This document shows, in pieces, positions 9,127 through 20,053 of a DNA stretch of 64,000 nucleotides; positions within the stretch are counted from its first letter, which is position 1, and every line of letters begins with the position of its first letter. The position numbers were made by a program, and so were the translations under genes. Source of the DNA: Nitrosospira sp. Nsp14 (GTDB taxonomy: Bacteria; Pseudomonadota; Gammaproteobacteria; Burkholderiales; Nitrosomonadaceae). The stretch lies in assembly GCF_900113575.1 (NCBI RefSeq), contig NZ_FOPV01000014.1:44056-108055 (forward strand). Direction: 5' to 3'. The notes beneath the pieces are model-generated. The model was not told where the DNA came from and did not search any database. It saw nothing but the letters and a program-made list of their open reading frames with translations.

Positions 9127-9951
9127 ATGACTGAGCGAATTGCACTCGTAACCGGGGCATCCAGCGGTATTGGGAGGGCGACGGCTGAACTGCTTGCCCG
9201 GAACGGCTATTACGTATTCGCCGCAGCACGGCGTATGTATAGGCTGGAACAGATACGTTCCCATCACATTGAGCCTGTTGAACTGGATGTGACTGACGAG
9301 GAAGCCATTCACCGAGTGGTAGGCCATGTCATGTCAACGAAAGGGCGCATCGATGTACTGGTGAATAACGCCGCATACGCCCAGCTGGGTGCGATTGAAT
9401 GTGTTTCGATGGAAGCTGCGCATCATCAGTTCGAGGTGAACGTATTCGGCTACGCCCGGTTCATGCAATCCGTCGTCCCGCACATGCGGACGCAGAAGTC
9501 GGGGTGCATTGTCAACATTACCTCGGCCCTGGGGAAGATGACGATACCGGGATTTGGCTGGTACACCGCTTCCAAACATGCCTTGGAGGCGCTCTCCGAA
9601 ACCCTTCGTGGTGAGGTAATGGAGTTTGGGATCAACGTCGTGGTTATTGCGCCTGGATTGATAAAGACGGAATTCGTTCCCAACCAGTTGCGCTTACTGG
9701 ATACAATCGCGCATCCAGCGGCCTATGAAAAGCTGGTCGCGGGCGCGCATCAGATTGTGTCGCACGAACCGAGATGTCCCGGACCGGAGATCATCGCCCA
9801 GGCCGTACTCGATGCCATCACAACCTCAAACCCGCCGTTGCGGCATGCGTTGCCGCTCGACTCGAAGATGGCCGTGGTGGCCAGGTGGCTGCTGGGCCCG
9901 CGTTTATTTGAGTGGGCGGTGCGGCAGCAGATGAAACCGTGGAAACCCTGA
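9127..9951 (+). CDS. Short-chain dehydrogenase/reductase
   Basis: This is a 274-residue classical SDR oxidoreductase with TGASSGIG (cofactor binding), DVTDEEA, NNAAYAQLG, catalytic Ser in ITSALGKM and YTASK (Tyr-Lys pair). APGLIKTEF follows, as in retinol- or 17-beta-hydroxysteroid-dehydrogenase-like bacterial SDRs. AAAAGGAGCGAGAC directly precedes the ATG, a strong ribosome binding site. It is only distantly similar to the divergent SDR at 8269-8967, so the two are not a recent duplication. Its substrate is unknown. Confidence 0.85.
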   Translation: MTERIALVTGASSGIGRATAELLARNGYYVFAAARRMYRLEQIRSHHIEPVELDVTDEEAIHRVVGHVMSTKGRIDVLVNNAAYAQLGAIECVSMEAAHHQFEVNVFGYARFMQSVVPHMRTQKSGCIVNITSALGKMTIPGFGWYTASKHALEALSETLRGEVMEFGINVVVIAPGLIKTEFVPNQLRLLDTIAHPAAYEKLVAGAHQIVSHEPRCPGPEIIAQAVLDAITTSNPPLRHALPLDSKMAVVARWLLGPRLFEWAVRQQMKPWKP

Positions 9952-9981
9952 GACGTACGTTTCATCAACCCGCAGTTTCGT

Positions 9982-11037
9982 TTACACCTGTTCATTTTTG
10001 GAAGAGGAAAAGATATCCCAGGCAGCGATGAATAATGCTGCAATGACCGGGCCAATGACGAATCCGTTAAGACCGAAGAGAACCAGGCCGCCGAGAGTGG
10101 AGATGAGTACGACGTAATCGGGAATTTTTGTATCCCTGCCGACAAGTATGGGCCGAAGCACGTTATCCACCATCCCGATCACCAAGACACCAAACAGGAT
10201 CAGGGTGATGCCCTGCACCAAAGCACCGGTAAGCAGGAAATAGATGGCTACCGGCGCCCAGATGAGGCCGGCGCCAATTGCTGGCAACAGAGAAAGCAGG
10301 GCCATCACCGATCCCCACAGCAATGCGCCTTGTATGCCCAGGAACGAAAACATCGCGCCACCCAGCGCTCCCTGTATCGCGGCCACAGCAATGTTGCCTT
10401 TTACAGTCGCGCGTACCACAGTAGTGAATTTGCTGAGCAGATGGCGCTTGTGCTCCAGGCTGAGCGGAATCGCCTGGTTTATCTTGGAGGTTAAGATTGT
10501 GCCATCCCTCAGCAGAAAAAACAGGAGGTAAAGCATGATACCGAAACTGATAATAAATTCGAATGTGTTCTGTCCAATATTGAGGGCCTCAGCTGCGATG
10601 AGCTGACTTCCCTGTAAGGCACTGTCTGAGAGCGCGTCCCTTATGCCGGAAATATCCGAGAGACCGAGACGGTCGAGGAGGTTGGCCAGCCATTGCGGCA
10701 ACGCAGCCATGATTTGCTGGAAATAGGTGCCGAAATTCAGTTGCCCCGAGCGGATTCTCTCGTACACGGTCAGTCCCTCCTGTAGCAACGAACCCGCAAG
10801 GACCGTAAACGGCAGAATGACGATAAGCAGGCAGAACAACAGTGTCGTGAGCGCGGCGAGGTTGCGGCGCTGGTTCACCATCACCAATAACCGTCGGTGA
10901 AGAGGGGCAAATATGATCGCGAGCACAGACGCCCAAAATACCGTGCCATAGAAGGGCAGCAGTATCCATACAAACGCCACCGAAACGATGATCAACAGCA
11001 ACAGGAAGGTCTTTTGTTGAAGCTCCGGGGAATTCAT
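9982..11037 (-). CDS. AI-2E family transporter (PerM/YdiK-like)
   Basis: This polytopic membrane protein of about 351 residues has the hydrophobicity and motifs of the AI-2E/PerM exporter family: an N-terminal helix pair, a soluble segment (residues about 85-150), then several helices including LLPAIGAGLIWAPVAIYFLLT and a C-terminal GLVLFGLNGFVIGPVIAALF motif. I chose the ATG at 11037 (MNSPELQQ) because the sequence becomes family-like there. The frame also opens at 11082, where AGGGTAGG stands close to an ATG. Family members export small molecules or exchange Na+ and H+; the substrate here is unknown. It converges on the SDR gene with 30 bp between stops. Confidence 0.85.
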   Translation of the reverse strand: MNSPELQQKTFLLLLIIVSVAFVWILLPFYGTVFWASVLAIIFAPLHRRLLVMVNQRRNLAALTTLLFCLLIVILPFTVLAGSLLQEGLTVYERIRSGQLNFGTYFQQIMAALPQWLANLLDRLGLSDISGIRDALSDSALQGSQLIAAEALNIGQNTFEFIISFGIMLYLLFFLLRDGTILTSKINQAIPLSLEHKRHLLSKFTTVVRATVKGNIAVAAIQGALGGAMFSFLGIQGALLWGSVMALLSLLPAIGAGLIWAPVAIYFLLTGALVQGITLILFGVLVIGMVDNVLRPILVGRDTKIPDYVVLISTLGGLVLFGLNGFVIGPVIAALFIAAWDIFSSSKNEQV

Positions 11038-11282
11038 GTGATTCAGTATTCCAGAGGAAATGCAATAGGGCGACAGCCTCATCCTACCCTAACTCATCCC
11101 CAAGTGGGAGAGGCAGGAAGTTCAGGGCCACGGCAACAGATGACAGAAGCGCGAAGCTGAAACCGTTCAGGTGCGTAGACTGGGAAGGGGACAGGTCGAA
11201 AAAAGTGGGATGAACGCGGCGGCGTTAATGATTTCCGGAAACGTATTCTATGGTCTCTACTTCAACTGGATGAGGCCAAAAG

Positions 11283-11693
11283 TCAGAGATTCCCCGGCAA
11301 AGCATTCAGTCCGGCTTGTGCAACCTGCGCATCCTCATTCGACCTTACGCCGCTTACGCCCACGGCGCCAATGAACTCACCCTCCACTACAACAGGCAAT
11401 CCGCCCTCGATCGGCAGTGTTCCAGGCAAGCCGAGATAGCGCAGCCGACCTTCACCCACGTGTTCATCCCATACTTTCGTAGGCCGGCGAAAGGCGATAG
11501 CTGCGCGGGCTTTCTGGATCGCTACTTCAATGCTGCCGAATTGGGTGTTGTCGCGGCGCAGAAGATGAATGAGGTGACCGCCTTCATCAACAATTGCAAT
11601 GACAACTGCCCATCCGTTGCGACTGGCCTCCGCTTCCGCGGCAGCGGCAATATTTTTGGCATCGCTGAGCGTGAGTGAACGAGTGTTATTCAT
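11283..11693 (-). CDS. GlcG/HbpS family heme-binding-like protein
   Basis: This 136-residue protein belongs to the GlcG/HbpS (DUF336) family. Typical segments are LTLSDAKNIAAAAEAEA, VVIAIVDEGGHLIHLLRRD, an alanine-rich helix QKARAAIAFRRPT, and GGLPVVVEGEFIGAVGVSG. Some members bind heme or cobalamin or sit in glycolate or propanediol operons; many are uncharacterised. No linked catabolic genes are present, so no pathway is suggested. It is transcribed in the same direction as hppA but separated from it by a hairpin. Confidence 0.85.
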   Translation of the reverse strand: MNNTRSLTLSDAKNIAAAAEAEASRNGWAVVIAIVDEGGHLIHLLRRDNTQFGSIEVAIQKARAAIAFRRPTKVWDEHVGEGRLRYLGLPGTLPIEGGLPVVVEGEFIGAVGVSGVRSNEDAQVAQAGLNALPGNL

Positions 11694-11748
11694 GACTATA
11701 CGGGGAGCTAGTTACGAAATCGAAACAATGTGCCAGCCCATTCGCTTC

Positions 11749-11792
11749 GTTCAAAACGAAGCACGCCGGATAGTTCCGGCGTGCTTTGAACG
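11749..11792 (-). terminator. Hairpin terminator downstream of hppA
   Basis: A 12-bp perfect stem (11759-11770 with 11775-11786, loop of 4) lies 15 bp beyond the hppA stop. CGTTCAAA upstream and TTTGAACG downstream can extend the pairing. On the minus strand the stem is followed by TTCGTTTTG, a modest U-rich tail. It probably ends the pfp-hppA transcript and separates it from the GlcG-family gene. Confidence 0.7.
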
Positions 11793-11800
11793 TTCAGGAT

Positions 11801-13834
11801 TTATATTAGCGGCACGATGAGCAGGGCAACAATATTCATGATCTTGATGAGCGGGTTGATCGCAGGGCCCGCCGTGTCTTTGTAAGGATCGCCGACCGTA
11901 TCCCCGGTTACCGCAGCCTTATGCGCCTCCGAGCCCTTGCCGCCGAAATGGCCATCCTCGATGTATTTTTTAGCGTTATCCCAGGCCCCGCCCCCTGCGG
12001 TCATGGAGATGGCTACGAAAATGCCGGTGATGATGGCACCGATCAGGACGCCACCCAAGGCTACGGGCCCAAGGATAAGACCGACGAGTACGGGCACAGC
12101 CACCGGCAGCAATGAAGGAACAATCATCTCCTTGATGGCCGCCTTCGTTACCATATCCACTGCTCTGGAATAGTCCGGCTTGGCGGTGCCTTCCATGATA
12201 CCCGGAATCTCCCTGAACTGGCGGCGCACTTCCACAACCACCGAACCCGCGGCGCGGCCGACGGCTTCCATCGCCATAGCGCCGAACAGATAGGGCACCA
12301 TGCCCCCGAGAAACAAGCCGATGATTACCATATGATCGGATAAATCGAAGTTCACGATTTTTCCGCCGCTGGAAAGCGCGTGCGTGTAATCGGCAAACAG
12401 GACTAGCGCGGCGAGGCCAGCCGAGCCGATGGCATAACCTTTCGTCACTGCCTTTGTAGTGTTTCCCACCGCATCCAGCGGGTCGGTGATATCGCGCACC
12501 TCGGGTGGCAGGCCCGCCATTTCCGCGATCCCACCGGCGTTATCCGTGATCGGGCCATATGCATCAAGCGCCACGATGATGCCGGCCATTGACAGCATAG
12601 AGGTCGCAGCAATAGCAATGCCGTACAGTCCCGCCAGTTCAAATGTGCACCAGATCGAGAGGCAGACGACGATCACGGGCGCGGCGGTAGATTTCATGGA
12701 AACGCCGAGTCCGGCGATTACGTTGGTGCCATGACCGGTGCTCGACGCTTCGGCGATATGCTGCACGGGCTTATATTCAGTAGAGGTATAGTATTCGGTA
12801 ATCCATACCATCGCGGCGGTCAGCACTAGACCTACCAATCCGGACAAGTATAGATTCATCGAGGACACCAGCTTGCCTTCAATCATTACGCCATCACCAA
12901 GCATAATGGTAGTGATGGGATAGAAGGCAACCGCCGCCAGTCCACCAGCAACCGCCAAACCACGGTAAAGCGCATTCATGATTTTGCCGCCTTCGCGCGC
13001 TTTTACGAAGTAGCAGCCGATAATGGACGCAATAATGGATATTCCGCCGAGTACCAGCGGATAGAGCACGGCATTAGGACCCGCATCGGTGATAAGCAGG
13101 CCGCCGAGCAACATCGTGGCGATTATGGTCACCGCGTAAGTTTCGAACAGGTCAGCTGCCATTCCGGCACAATCGCCTACGTTATCGCCCACATTGTCGG
13201 CTATGACTGCAGGGTTACGGGGGTCATCCTCGGGAATACCCGCTTCGACTTTTCCCACCAGATCGGCGCCAACGTCCGCGCCCTTCGTGAATATGCCGCC
13301 GCCAAGCCGGGCAAAAATGGAAATTAGCGAACTACCAAAGGCTACGCCTACGAGAGCATGCGTTGCTTCGGATTCGGTTGCGCCCATGCCGGTAAGAACA
13401 GCAAAGTAGCCGGCGACACCCAGCAGGCCCAACCCCACCACCAGCATGCCGGTGATGGCGCCGCCTCTAAAGGCCACATCCAGGGCGGCGTTAAGGCCAT
13501 GTCTGGCAGCTTCCGCCGTGCGAACGTTGGCGCGCACCGACACGTTCATGCCGATGTAGCCGGTCAGACCCGATAGAAATGCGCCGAGAGCGAAGCCGAC
13601 AGCGGTTTGCCAGCCCAAAGCCATGAAGATCGCTACCAGGAGGATAACGCCCACGATGCTGATCGTGGTGTATTGACGATTGAGGTAAGCGGAAGCGCCT
13701 TGCTGAATTGCGGCAGCGATCTCGCGCATGCGTTCGTTGCCTGTGGGCAACGCCACGATCCATTTTATCGAAATTACTCCGTACAGGAGTGCGGCCATTG
13801 CGCAACCGATTGCTATGATCAAACCAGTAGCCAT
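11801..13834 (-). CDS. hppA: K+-insensitive H+-translocating membrane pyrophosphatase
   Basis: This 677-residue integral membrane protein couples hydrolysis of PPi to proton pumping, or runs in reverse to make PPi. The substrate-binding segment spans 191-231 and includes the acidic motifs [18 protein letters not shown]. The subtype signature [10 protein letters not shown] is at 457-466, with Lys461 and Thr464, as in K+-independent enzymes (K+-dependent enzymes have Ala and Gly there). The multiple helices and C-terminal segment [12 protein letters not shown] match the family. It lies downstream of the PPi-type phosphofructokinase gene in the same direction, consistent with a PPi-based energy economy. 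Confidence 0.95.
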   Translation of the reverse strand: MATGLIIAIGCAMAALLYGVISIKWIVALPTGNERMREIAAAIQQGASAYLNRQYTTISIVGVILLVAIFMALGWQTAVGFALGAFLSGLTGYIGMNVSVRANVRTAEAARHGLNAALDVAFRGGAITGMLVVGLGLLGVAGYFAVLTGMGATESEATHALVGVAFGSSLISIFARLGGGIFTKGADVGADLVGKVEAGIPEDDPRNPAVIADNVGDNVGDCAGMAADLFETYAVTIIATMLLGGLLITDAGPNAVLYPLVLGGISIIASIIGCYFVKAREGGKIMNALYRGLAVAGGLAAVAFYPITTIMLGDGVMIEGKLVSSMNLYLSGLVGLVLTAAMVWITEYYTSTEYKPVQHIAEASSTGHGTNVIAGLGVSMKSTAAPVIVVCLSIWCTFELAGLYGIAIAATSMLSMAGIIVALDAYGPITDNAGGIAEMAGLPPEVRDITDPLDAVGNTTKAVTKGYAIGSAGLAALVLFADYTHALSSGGKIVNFDLSDHMVIIGLFLGGMVPYLFGAMAMEAVGRAAGSVVVEVRRQFREIPGIMEGTAKPDYSRAVDMVTKAAIKEMIVPSLLPVAVPVLVGLILGPVALGGVLIGAIITGIFVAISMTAGGGAWDNAKKYIEDGHFGGKGSEAHKAAVTGDTVGDPYKDTAGPAINPLIKIMNIVALLIVPLI

Positions 13835-13964
13835 TTAAATCTCCATTGAAGCGTTATTCACCCAAAAACGAAAACAATACGTTTGCATTAAATATCGGTT
13901 GGCAAACCCGAACGAAAATCAAGCCGCTACGACACCTCCATCTTCCAAGACGTCCGGGATGACC

Positions 13965-15224
13965 TCAAATCGTAAAATCGCTCAATTTTTTTGTGACTGC
14001 CAAATTTTTCAACCGTACGTAGGTCGGTAGACCATCCTTATACGGCGGATAGTCCTCGCCCATAATGAGCGGCGCAAGGTACTCGCGGCATTTATCAGTG
14101 ATGCCGAAGCCGTCCTGGCTGATGAAATCCTTGGGCATCATTTTTTCCACATTTGCCACACTGGACAGTTGCGCCATGCCGACTTTCCATTGATAGGGCG
14201 CATCAGAAAGGCGCTCGATGGTGGGCATTACAGAGTTATGGCCTTGGACGGCAAACTCAACGGCGGCCTTACCCATCGCATACGCCTGCTCAACATCGGT
14301 TTTGGACGCGATGTGACGCGCTGCGCGCTGAAGGTAATCCGCAACCCCCCAATGATATTTAAGGCCGAGGCCCTCCCTGACGATATTTGCGACGACAGGC
14401 GCAACACCACCCAGCTGGGCGTGGCCAAAGGCATCGCGTATTCCCTGATCGGAGAGAAACTTGCCATCTTCCCCTTTTACGCCTTCCGATACCACAACCG
14501 AGCAATAGCCGAATTTCTGGACATTACTGTTCACCTTGGCGAGAAATTTCGCTTTGTTAAACGGGATCTCGGGAAACAGGATGACGATCGGGATTTCGCG
14601 GTCGCTCGTCGATGCGAGGCCACCCGCGGCCGCAATCCAGCCGGCATGTCGTCCCATCACTTCCAGAACGAACACCTTGGTGGATGTTTTTGACATGCTG
14701 GCGACGTCAAAGCTGGCTTCGAGCGTCGAAACGGCAATATATTTCGCCACCGAGCCATATCCCGGGCAGCAGTCGGTGATCGGAAGGTCATTATCCACTG
14801 TTTTCGGCACATGGATGGCCTGTATGGGATAGCCCAGCGTGTCGGCGAGTTGCGATACCTTCAGGCAGGTATCCGCGGAATCACCCCCTCCGTTGTAAAA
14901 GAAATAGCCGATGTTATGCGCTTTAAATACCTCGATCAGGCGCTCGTACTCACGCCGGTTTTGCTCGAGACTTTTCAATTTGTAGCGGCACGAACCAAAC
15001 GCGCCAGATGGCGTGTAGCGCAAAGCCCTGATGGCCTCGATCGAGTCCTTGCCGGTATCGATCAGATCTTCCGTCAAGGCGCCGATGATTCCGTTACGGC
15101 CCGCATATATTTCTCCTATCGTTTCCTTTTGCTGGCGGGCGGTTTCAATTAGTCCGGCGGCTGATGCGTTGATGACGGCGGTGACACCGCCCGACTGAGC
15201 ATAAAAAGCATTTTTTGCTGCCAT
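13965..15224 (-). CDS. pfp: Pyrophosphate-dependent 6-phosphofructokinase
   Basis: This enzyme interconverts fructose 6-phosphate and fructose 1,6-bisphosphate, using PPi/Pi instead of ATP/ADP. The start at 15224 follows GGGGGAGA and gives MAAKNAFYAQSGG; the frame is open upstream but the extra residues are not family-like. GGGDSAD (112-118) and PKTVDND (140-146) carry the Asp and Lys that distinguish PPi-dependent from ATP-dependent enzymes. MGRHAGW is the conserved sugar-binding motif. At 419 residues it has the length of the bacterial homodimeric PPi-PFK group. The reaction is reversible, so it can serve glycolysis and gluconeogenesis in an autotroph. It sits between adk and hppA. Confidence 0.92.
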   Translation of the reverse strand: MAAKNAFYAQSGGVTAVINASAAGLIETARQQKETIGEIYAGRNGIIGALTEDLIDTGKDSIEAIRALRYTPSGAFGSCRYKLKSLEQNRREYERLIEVFKAHNIGYFFYNGGGDSADTCLKVSQLADTLGYPIQAIHVPKTVDNDLPITDCCPGYGSVAKYIAVSTLEASFDVASMSKTSTKVFVLEVMGRHAGWIAAAGGLASTSDREIPIVILFPEIPFNKAKFLAKVNSNVQKFGYCSVVVSEGVKGEDGKFLSDQGIRDAFGHAQLGGVAPVVANIVREGLGLKYHWGVADYLQRAARHIASKTDVEQAYAMGKAAVEFAVQGHNSVMPTIERLSDAPYQWKVGMAQLSSVANVEKMMPKDFISQDGFGITDKCREYLAPLIMGEDYPPYKDGLPTYVRLKNLAVTKKLSDFTI

Positions 15225-15425
15225 GTATCTCCCCCTTGATTTTTCGAATCTTTTGTCAAATCTCCAGTGCACGTGGCGACCGGCGCCTCTAGACGCGTCC
15301 CCACCGATCTGGCGCACCATAGTACACCAGCAGTGGACAATGATGCCGCTGCGGTATTGCTCGGTTCTCGGATTAAAGCGGCGGCGATACCGTAATGCGT
15401 AAGCCGCCAGGGATCTTGACTGAGG

Positions 15426-16130
<705 letters not shown>

Positions 16131-16194
16131 TTATTCGCCCTTTTGGGCGATGATTATAGCGCAGCCTGACTGATGTTGGATTGTTTACTCCGAT

Positions 16195-18975
16195 TCACGA
16201 TTTCAGCTTGTGCAACTGCTCCTTCAGTTTATCCAGCGTTGCGCCGAAACCGGCAAGCCGGCATTTTTCCTGCTCGACCACGTTGCCAGGGGCGCGCTTG
16301 AGGAAATTATTATTCGCAAGCTTCGTTTCCGCTTTAGCGATCTCCGCTTCTATCCTCGCGATTTCCCTCCCAAGGCGCTCGCGTTCGGCAGCGATATCCA
16401 CTTCAATTTTCAGCATCAACCTGAATTCCCCTACGATCGCCACTGGGGCTTCGGCATCAGGTAATCCCTCTGGCATAATTTCGACACCCGAAAGCTTGGC
16501 TAAGGCCACCAGATAGGGAGAAAAATCGGAAAGTGTTTCCGAATCACCTGTTGCGAGCAACGGAACTCTTATTGCGGGGGACAGATTCATTTCCCCTCTC
16601 AACGCGCGGCAGGCAGTGACGATGTCCCTGAGCGCATGGATGCGGCCGAGTGTGTTTTCGTTGATTTTTGCCGGATTGGCCTGGGGATACGGTTGTAGCA
16701 TAATGCTGACCCCTTCCACCCCGGCGAGCGGTGCGACTTTCTGCCAAAGTTCCTCGGTAATGAAAGGGATAATGGGATGGGCGAGTCGTAGGGCAGCTTC
16801 CAGCACCCGTGTTAGCGTGCGACGGGTTGCGCGTTGTACTGCGTCGTCTCCATTGCTCAACTGTACTTTCGCGAACTCAAGGTACCAGTCGCAATACTCA
16901 TCCCAGACAAATTCATAAATTTGACGCGCCGCCAGGTCAAAGCGATAGTCGTGAAAAGCCTGCTCTACAGCGCTTTCCGCCACTTGCAGGCGGCTGACGA
17001 TCCACCTGTCCGCATCAGAATAGGCAAATGGCTGCGAATCATTCAACCCAGTGTCGTTTCCTTCGCAGTTAATCAGCACATAGCGAGTGGCATTCCACAG
17101 CTTGTTGCAGAAATTCCGGTATCCTTCACAGCGCTGCATATCAAACTTGATGTCGCGGCCGTGAGAGGCGAGACTGGCGAAAGTAAAACGCAACGCGTCG
17201 GCGCCGAACGCAGGAATGCCCGCAGGGAAATGCTTGCGAGTGTTTTTTGCGATGGACTCGGCCTGTCTCGGATTCATCAGGCCCGTGGTCCGCTTGGCGA
17301 CGAGATCCGGTAGCGTGATGCCATCGATCAGATCCAGGGGGTCCAGCACGTTACCTTTCGATTTGCTCATCTTGTGCCCTTCGGCGTCGCGTATGAGCCC
17401 CGTGATGTAAACTTCGCGGAAGGGAATTCTGCCGGTGAAATGCAGCGACATCATTACCATGCGCGCCACCCAGAAAAAGATGATATCGAAGCCGGTGATC
17501 AGAACCGAAGTGGGCAGGAAGGTCTTGAGTTCCGGTGTGTCGTCCGGCCATCCCAATGTGGAAAATGGCCACAGCGCGGACGAGAACCAGGTGTCGAGAA
17601 CGTCTTCGTCCTGAATCAGGATGCGCTCACCTGCGAGCTGTTGCGCCTCATCCAGACTATGTGCAACAAAGATATTGTTATCTTCATCGTACCAGGCCGG
17701 AATGCGGTGACCCCACCACAATTGGCGCGAAATGCACCAGTCCTGTATGTTTTCGAGCCACTGGTCATAGACGTGACGCCAGTTTTCCGGGGTGAATTTG
17801 ATATCCCCGTTTGCTACTGCCTCAAGCCCGCGCTTGGCCAGGCCCTCCATCGCCACATACCACTGATCGGTCAGCATCGGTTCGATTACCGTATGCGTCC
17901 GGTCGCCTCTGGGCACCATCAGTTTATGCGGTTTGGTATCTACCAGAAGCCCCTGATACTCCAGCTCCGAGACGATTTTTTTCCTGGCGTCGAAACGGTC
18001 CAGACCCTGATACTCGGTAGGTCCGCACTCGTTTATTTTTCCATCCAACGCGAGAATACTGAGCGGGACGAGCTTGTGCCGCTGGCCTATCTGATAGTCG
18101 TTAAAATCATGCGCCGGAGTTATTTTGACGCAGCCGGTCCCGAACTGTGGATCGACAAAGGCATCGGCAATCACTGGAATGCGCCGCTCGCATATCGGTA
18201 GCCGCACGTGGCGCCCGATCAGATGGCGGTAACGCGCGTCGTCTGGATGCACGGCGACAGCCACATCGCCAAGCATTGTTTCCGGACGGGTGGTGGCGAC
18301 GATGAGTCCGCCTGGGCTTTCTTCATCCACATTCCTTCCGTCTTCTTTTTCAAATGGGTAAAGAATGTGCCAGAGAAATCCTTCTTCTTCTACCGAGACC
18401 ACTTCCAGGTCAGAAACAGCGGTTTGCAATACCGGATCCCAGTTCACCAGCCGTTTCCCGCGGTATATCAGGCCTTCGCGATAAAGCCGCACGAAAACTT
18501 CGGTAACTGCCCGGGACAACCCCGGGTCCATGGTAAAACGCTCGCGCGACCAGTCGCACGAAGCGCCCATTCGTCTCATCTGGCGGCTGATGATGGAGCC
18601 GGACTCTTCCTTCCATTGCCACACGCGCTGCACGAACACCTCGCGTCCGAGATCCCGCCGGTCGATATCTTGCTGATCCAGTTGTCTCTCGACCACGATC
18701 TGGGTAGCGATTCCAGCATGATCCGTGCCGGGTTGCCATAGCGTATTATCGCCTCGCATCCGTTGATAACGGGTGAGCGCGTCCATTAACGTGTGCTGGA
18801 AAGCGTGGCCCATATGCAGCGTACCGGTTACGTTCGGCGGTGGCAGCATGATGCAGTAGGCAGGGGTTGTTTCACTTGTGTCGCCAGGCGTGGGTCTGAA
18901 AAAACCCGACGATTCCCAGTACGCATACCAACGGCTTTCGATTTGGCGGGGGTTAAAGCTTTTTTCGAGTTCCAT
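16195..18975 (-). CDS. valS: Valyl-tRNA synthetase
   Basis: This class I aminoacyl-tRNA synthetase charges tRNA-Val. The start at 18975 gives [20 protein letters not shown], as in other ValRS; seven more upstream codons are open but unlikely. The HIGH motif appears as HMGH (54-57) within [14 protein letters not shown], and KMSKS is at 535-539. The editing (CP1) domain occupies roughly 190-345, with [10 protein letters not shown]. The C-terminal 70 residues form the coiled-coil tRNA arm characteristic of ValRS. The length is 926 residues. It is upstream of adk on the same strand, separated by about 115 bp. Confidence 0.96.
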   Translation of the reverse strand: MELEKSFNPRQIESRWYAYWESSGFFRPTPGDTSETTPAYCIMLPPPNVTGTLHMGHAFQHTLMDALTRYQRMRGDNTLWQPGTDHAGIATQIVVERQLDQQDIDRRDLGREVFVQRVWQWKEESGSIISRQMRRMGASCDWSRERFTMDPGLSRAVTEVFVRLYREGLIYRGKRLVNWDPVLQTAVSDLEVVSVEEEGFLWHILYPFEKEDGRNVDEESPGGLIVATTRPETMLGDVAVAVHPDDARYRHLIGRHVRLPICERRIPVIADAFVDPQFGTGCVKITPAHDFNDYQIGQRHKLVPLSILALDGKINECGPTEYQGLDRFDARKKIVSELEYQGLLVDTKPHKLMVPRGDRTHTVIEPMLTDQWYVAMEGLAKRGLEAVANGDIKFTPENWRHVYDQWLENIQDWCISRQLWWGHRIPAWYDEDNNIFVAHSLDEAQQLAGERILIQDEDVLDTWFSSALWPFSTLGWPDDTPELKTFLPTSVLITGFDIIFFWVARMVMMSLHFTGRIPFREVYITGLIRDAEGHKMSKSKGNVLDPLDLIDGITLPDLVAKRTTGLMNPRQAESIAKNTRKHFPAGIPAFGADALRFTFASLASHGRDIKFDMQRCEGYRNFCNKLWNATRYVLINCEGNDTGLNDSQPFAYSDADRWIVSRLQVAESAVEQAFHDYRFDLAARQIYEFVWDEYCDWYLEFAKVQLSNGDDAVQRATRRTLTRVLEAALRLAHPIIPFITEELWQKVAPLAGVEGVSIMLQPYPQANPAKINENTLGRIHALRDIVTACRALRGEMNLSPAIRVPLLATGDSETLSDFSPYLVALAKLSGVEIMPEGLPDAEAPVAIVGEFRLMLKIEVDIAAERERLGREIARIEAEIAKAETKLANNNFLKRAPGNVVEQEKCRLAGFGATLDKLKEQLHKLKS

Positions 18976-19172
18976 GAACAGAAGCCGTAGTGGCAAAAAT
19001 GGGCAATTATAACGGAAGGCGTCGGTACAACGCCGGCTGTTACCAAAAGCGGGAGGCTTCTATCCGACCATGACCTTCGTGTCCCGAAATGGGTTCCTCC
19101 TCGGGTCCGTAGCGCACGGGAACAAGTGGGCCTATTGATGCTATCGGTTGAAGGACTACGCTCCGGGCAGGA

Positions 19173-19550
19173 TCAGAGGCCGAATAACTTTGACTCCAGT
19201 GCTTGAACCAGGGCCGCGCGTGCTCGCGCATCGAGGGCGGTGCCCGCATCCTTGAGCGCGGAGTCCACGATTTGGCCTATAAGGGATGTGATGCTGCTGC
19301 ATGGTGCGAGCATTGCGGGCGCAAGATGCACCGTCTCGGTGAGAGTGGGAATGTTATCGGCTGCCGTTAACGGTACCTGTTCTGATCTTCGGCCCAAGAC
19401 CGAATTCGACAGGAAGTCCGCTGCCGCGTTTGCATCAGTTCGAGCTGAAACGGATGATTTGCCTTGATGCCTGCTTAACAAGGTGTCCAGCTTACGCAAG
19501 ATTTCGTCGTACTCGGCTTCTGACGCTGTTTTATCGCGGATATTTGTCAT
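19173..19550 (-). CDS. Hypothetical protein, 125 aa
   Basis: I cannot name this family. The protein starts with a charged helical segment (EAEYDEILRKLDTLLSRHQ), has a low-complexity middle, and ends with an Ala/Leu-rich helix (DARARAALVQALESKLFGL). It contains no signal peptide or transmembrane segment. GGGGGC precedes the ATG. It lies downstream of holC on the same strand after an 83-bp gap, so it may be part of the pepA-holC transcript. The protein-like helix periodicity supports a real gene. Confidence 0.6.
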   Translation of the reverse strand: MTNIRDKTASEAEYDEILRKLDTLLSRHQGKSSVSARTDANAAADFLSNSVLGRRSEQVPLTAADNIPTLTETVHLAPAMLAPCSSITSLIGQIVDSALKDAGTALDARARAALVQALESKLFGL

Positions 19551-19633
19551 AATAGCCCCCGGAGCGTGGGAAAGAGTGGATAGGTAGGCGGGAGAGAAGT
19601 GGGAAGGAGCTGGAATTGTTTCTGAATCGTTGA

Positions 19634-20053
19634 TTAAACGGTTCCCAGCTTGTGATGGCGGATCTCATATCCGCGATCCTGATAAAAGCGGTAGCGCTTT
19701 CTGGCTGCCTGTGTGTCTTCTGACGTTGTTCCGGTGATTTCAATCAAACGGTGAAAGCGGCTGAAGAAGGCGGGGGTATCAACGTCCAGGTTTAGCAATA
19801 CCTCGTCATGTGGCAGCTTATTTGCGCTATGGCTGAGTATGACAGGCGTTACGTCGGCCAGTTTATCGTCAGCGCGGCAGTGGGGAACGAAATCCGTGGG
19901 AGCGAACGTCCACAGCAGTTTGTCAATCCGGTCCATCATCGCCGCGTCTGAGGTATAGATCAGTACTTTCAGGCCTTTGCGGATTGCCTTTGCAACGAGG
20001 CGGCAGGCGATGGGCAACCTGTCGCCGCCCGAATAGAAGTCTATTTCAGTCAT
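19634..20053 (-). CDS. holC: DNA polymerase III chi subunit
   Basis: This 139-residue protein matches HolC, the chi subunit that links the clamp loader to single-stranded DNA-binding protein. Family features are the start MTEIDFYSG, LVAKAIRKGLKVLIYTSDAA, DKLLWTFAPTDFVPHC and PVILSHSANKLPHDEVLLNL. Its start overlaps the end of pepA by 8 bp, which suggests translational coupling. The pepA-holC order is common in proteobacteria and is often followed by valS, as here after one hypothetical gene. Confidence 0.9.
   Translation of the reverse strand: MTEIDFYSGGDRLPIACRLVAKAIRKGLKVLIYTSDAAMMDRIDKLLWTFAPTDFVPHCRADDKLADVTPVILSHSANKLPHDEVLLNLDVDTPAFFSRFHRLIEITGTTSEDTQAARKRYRFYQDRGYEIRHHKLGTV

Noticed and set aside
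15365..15425. GGCGGC/GCCGCC inverted repeat after adk as a terminator
   Set aside because: The loop is about 17 bases and no T-run follows on the minus strand.
16135..16150. Perfect 6-bp hairpin with a TTTT loop between valS and adk
   Set aside because: It has no U-rich tail on the minus strand, so termination is not supported; it could be a processing site or chance.
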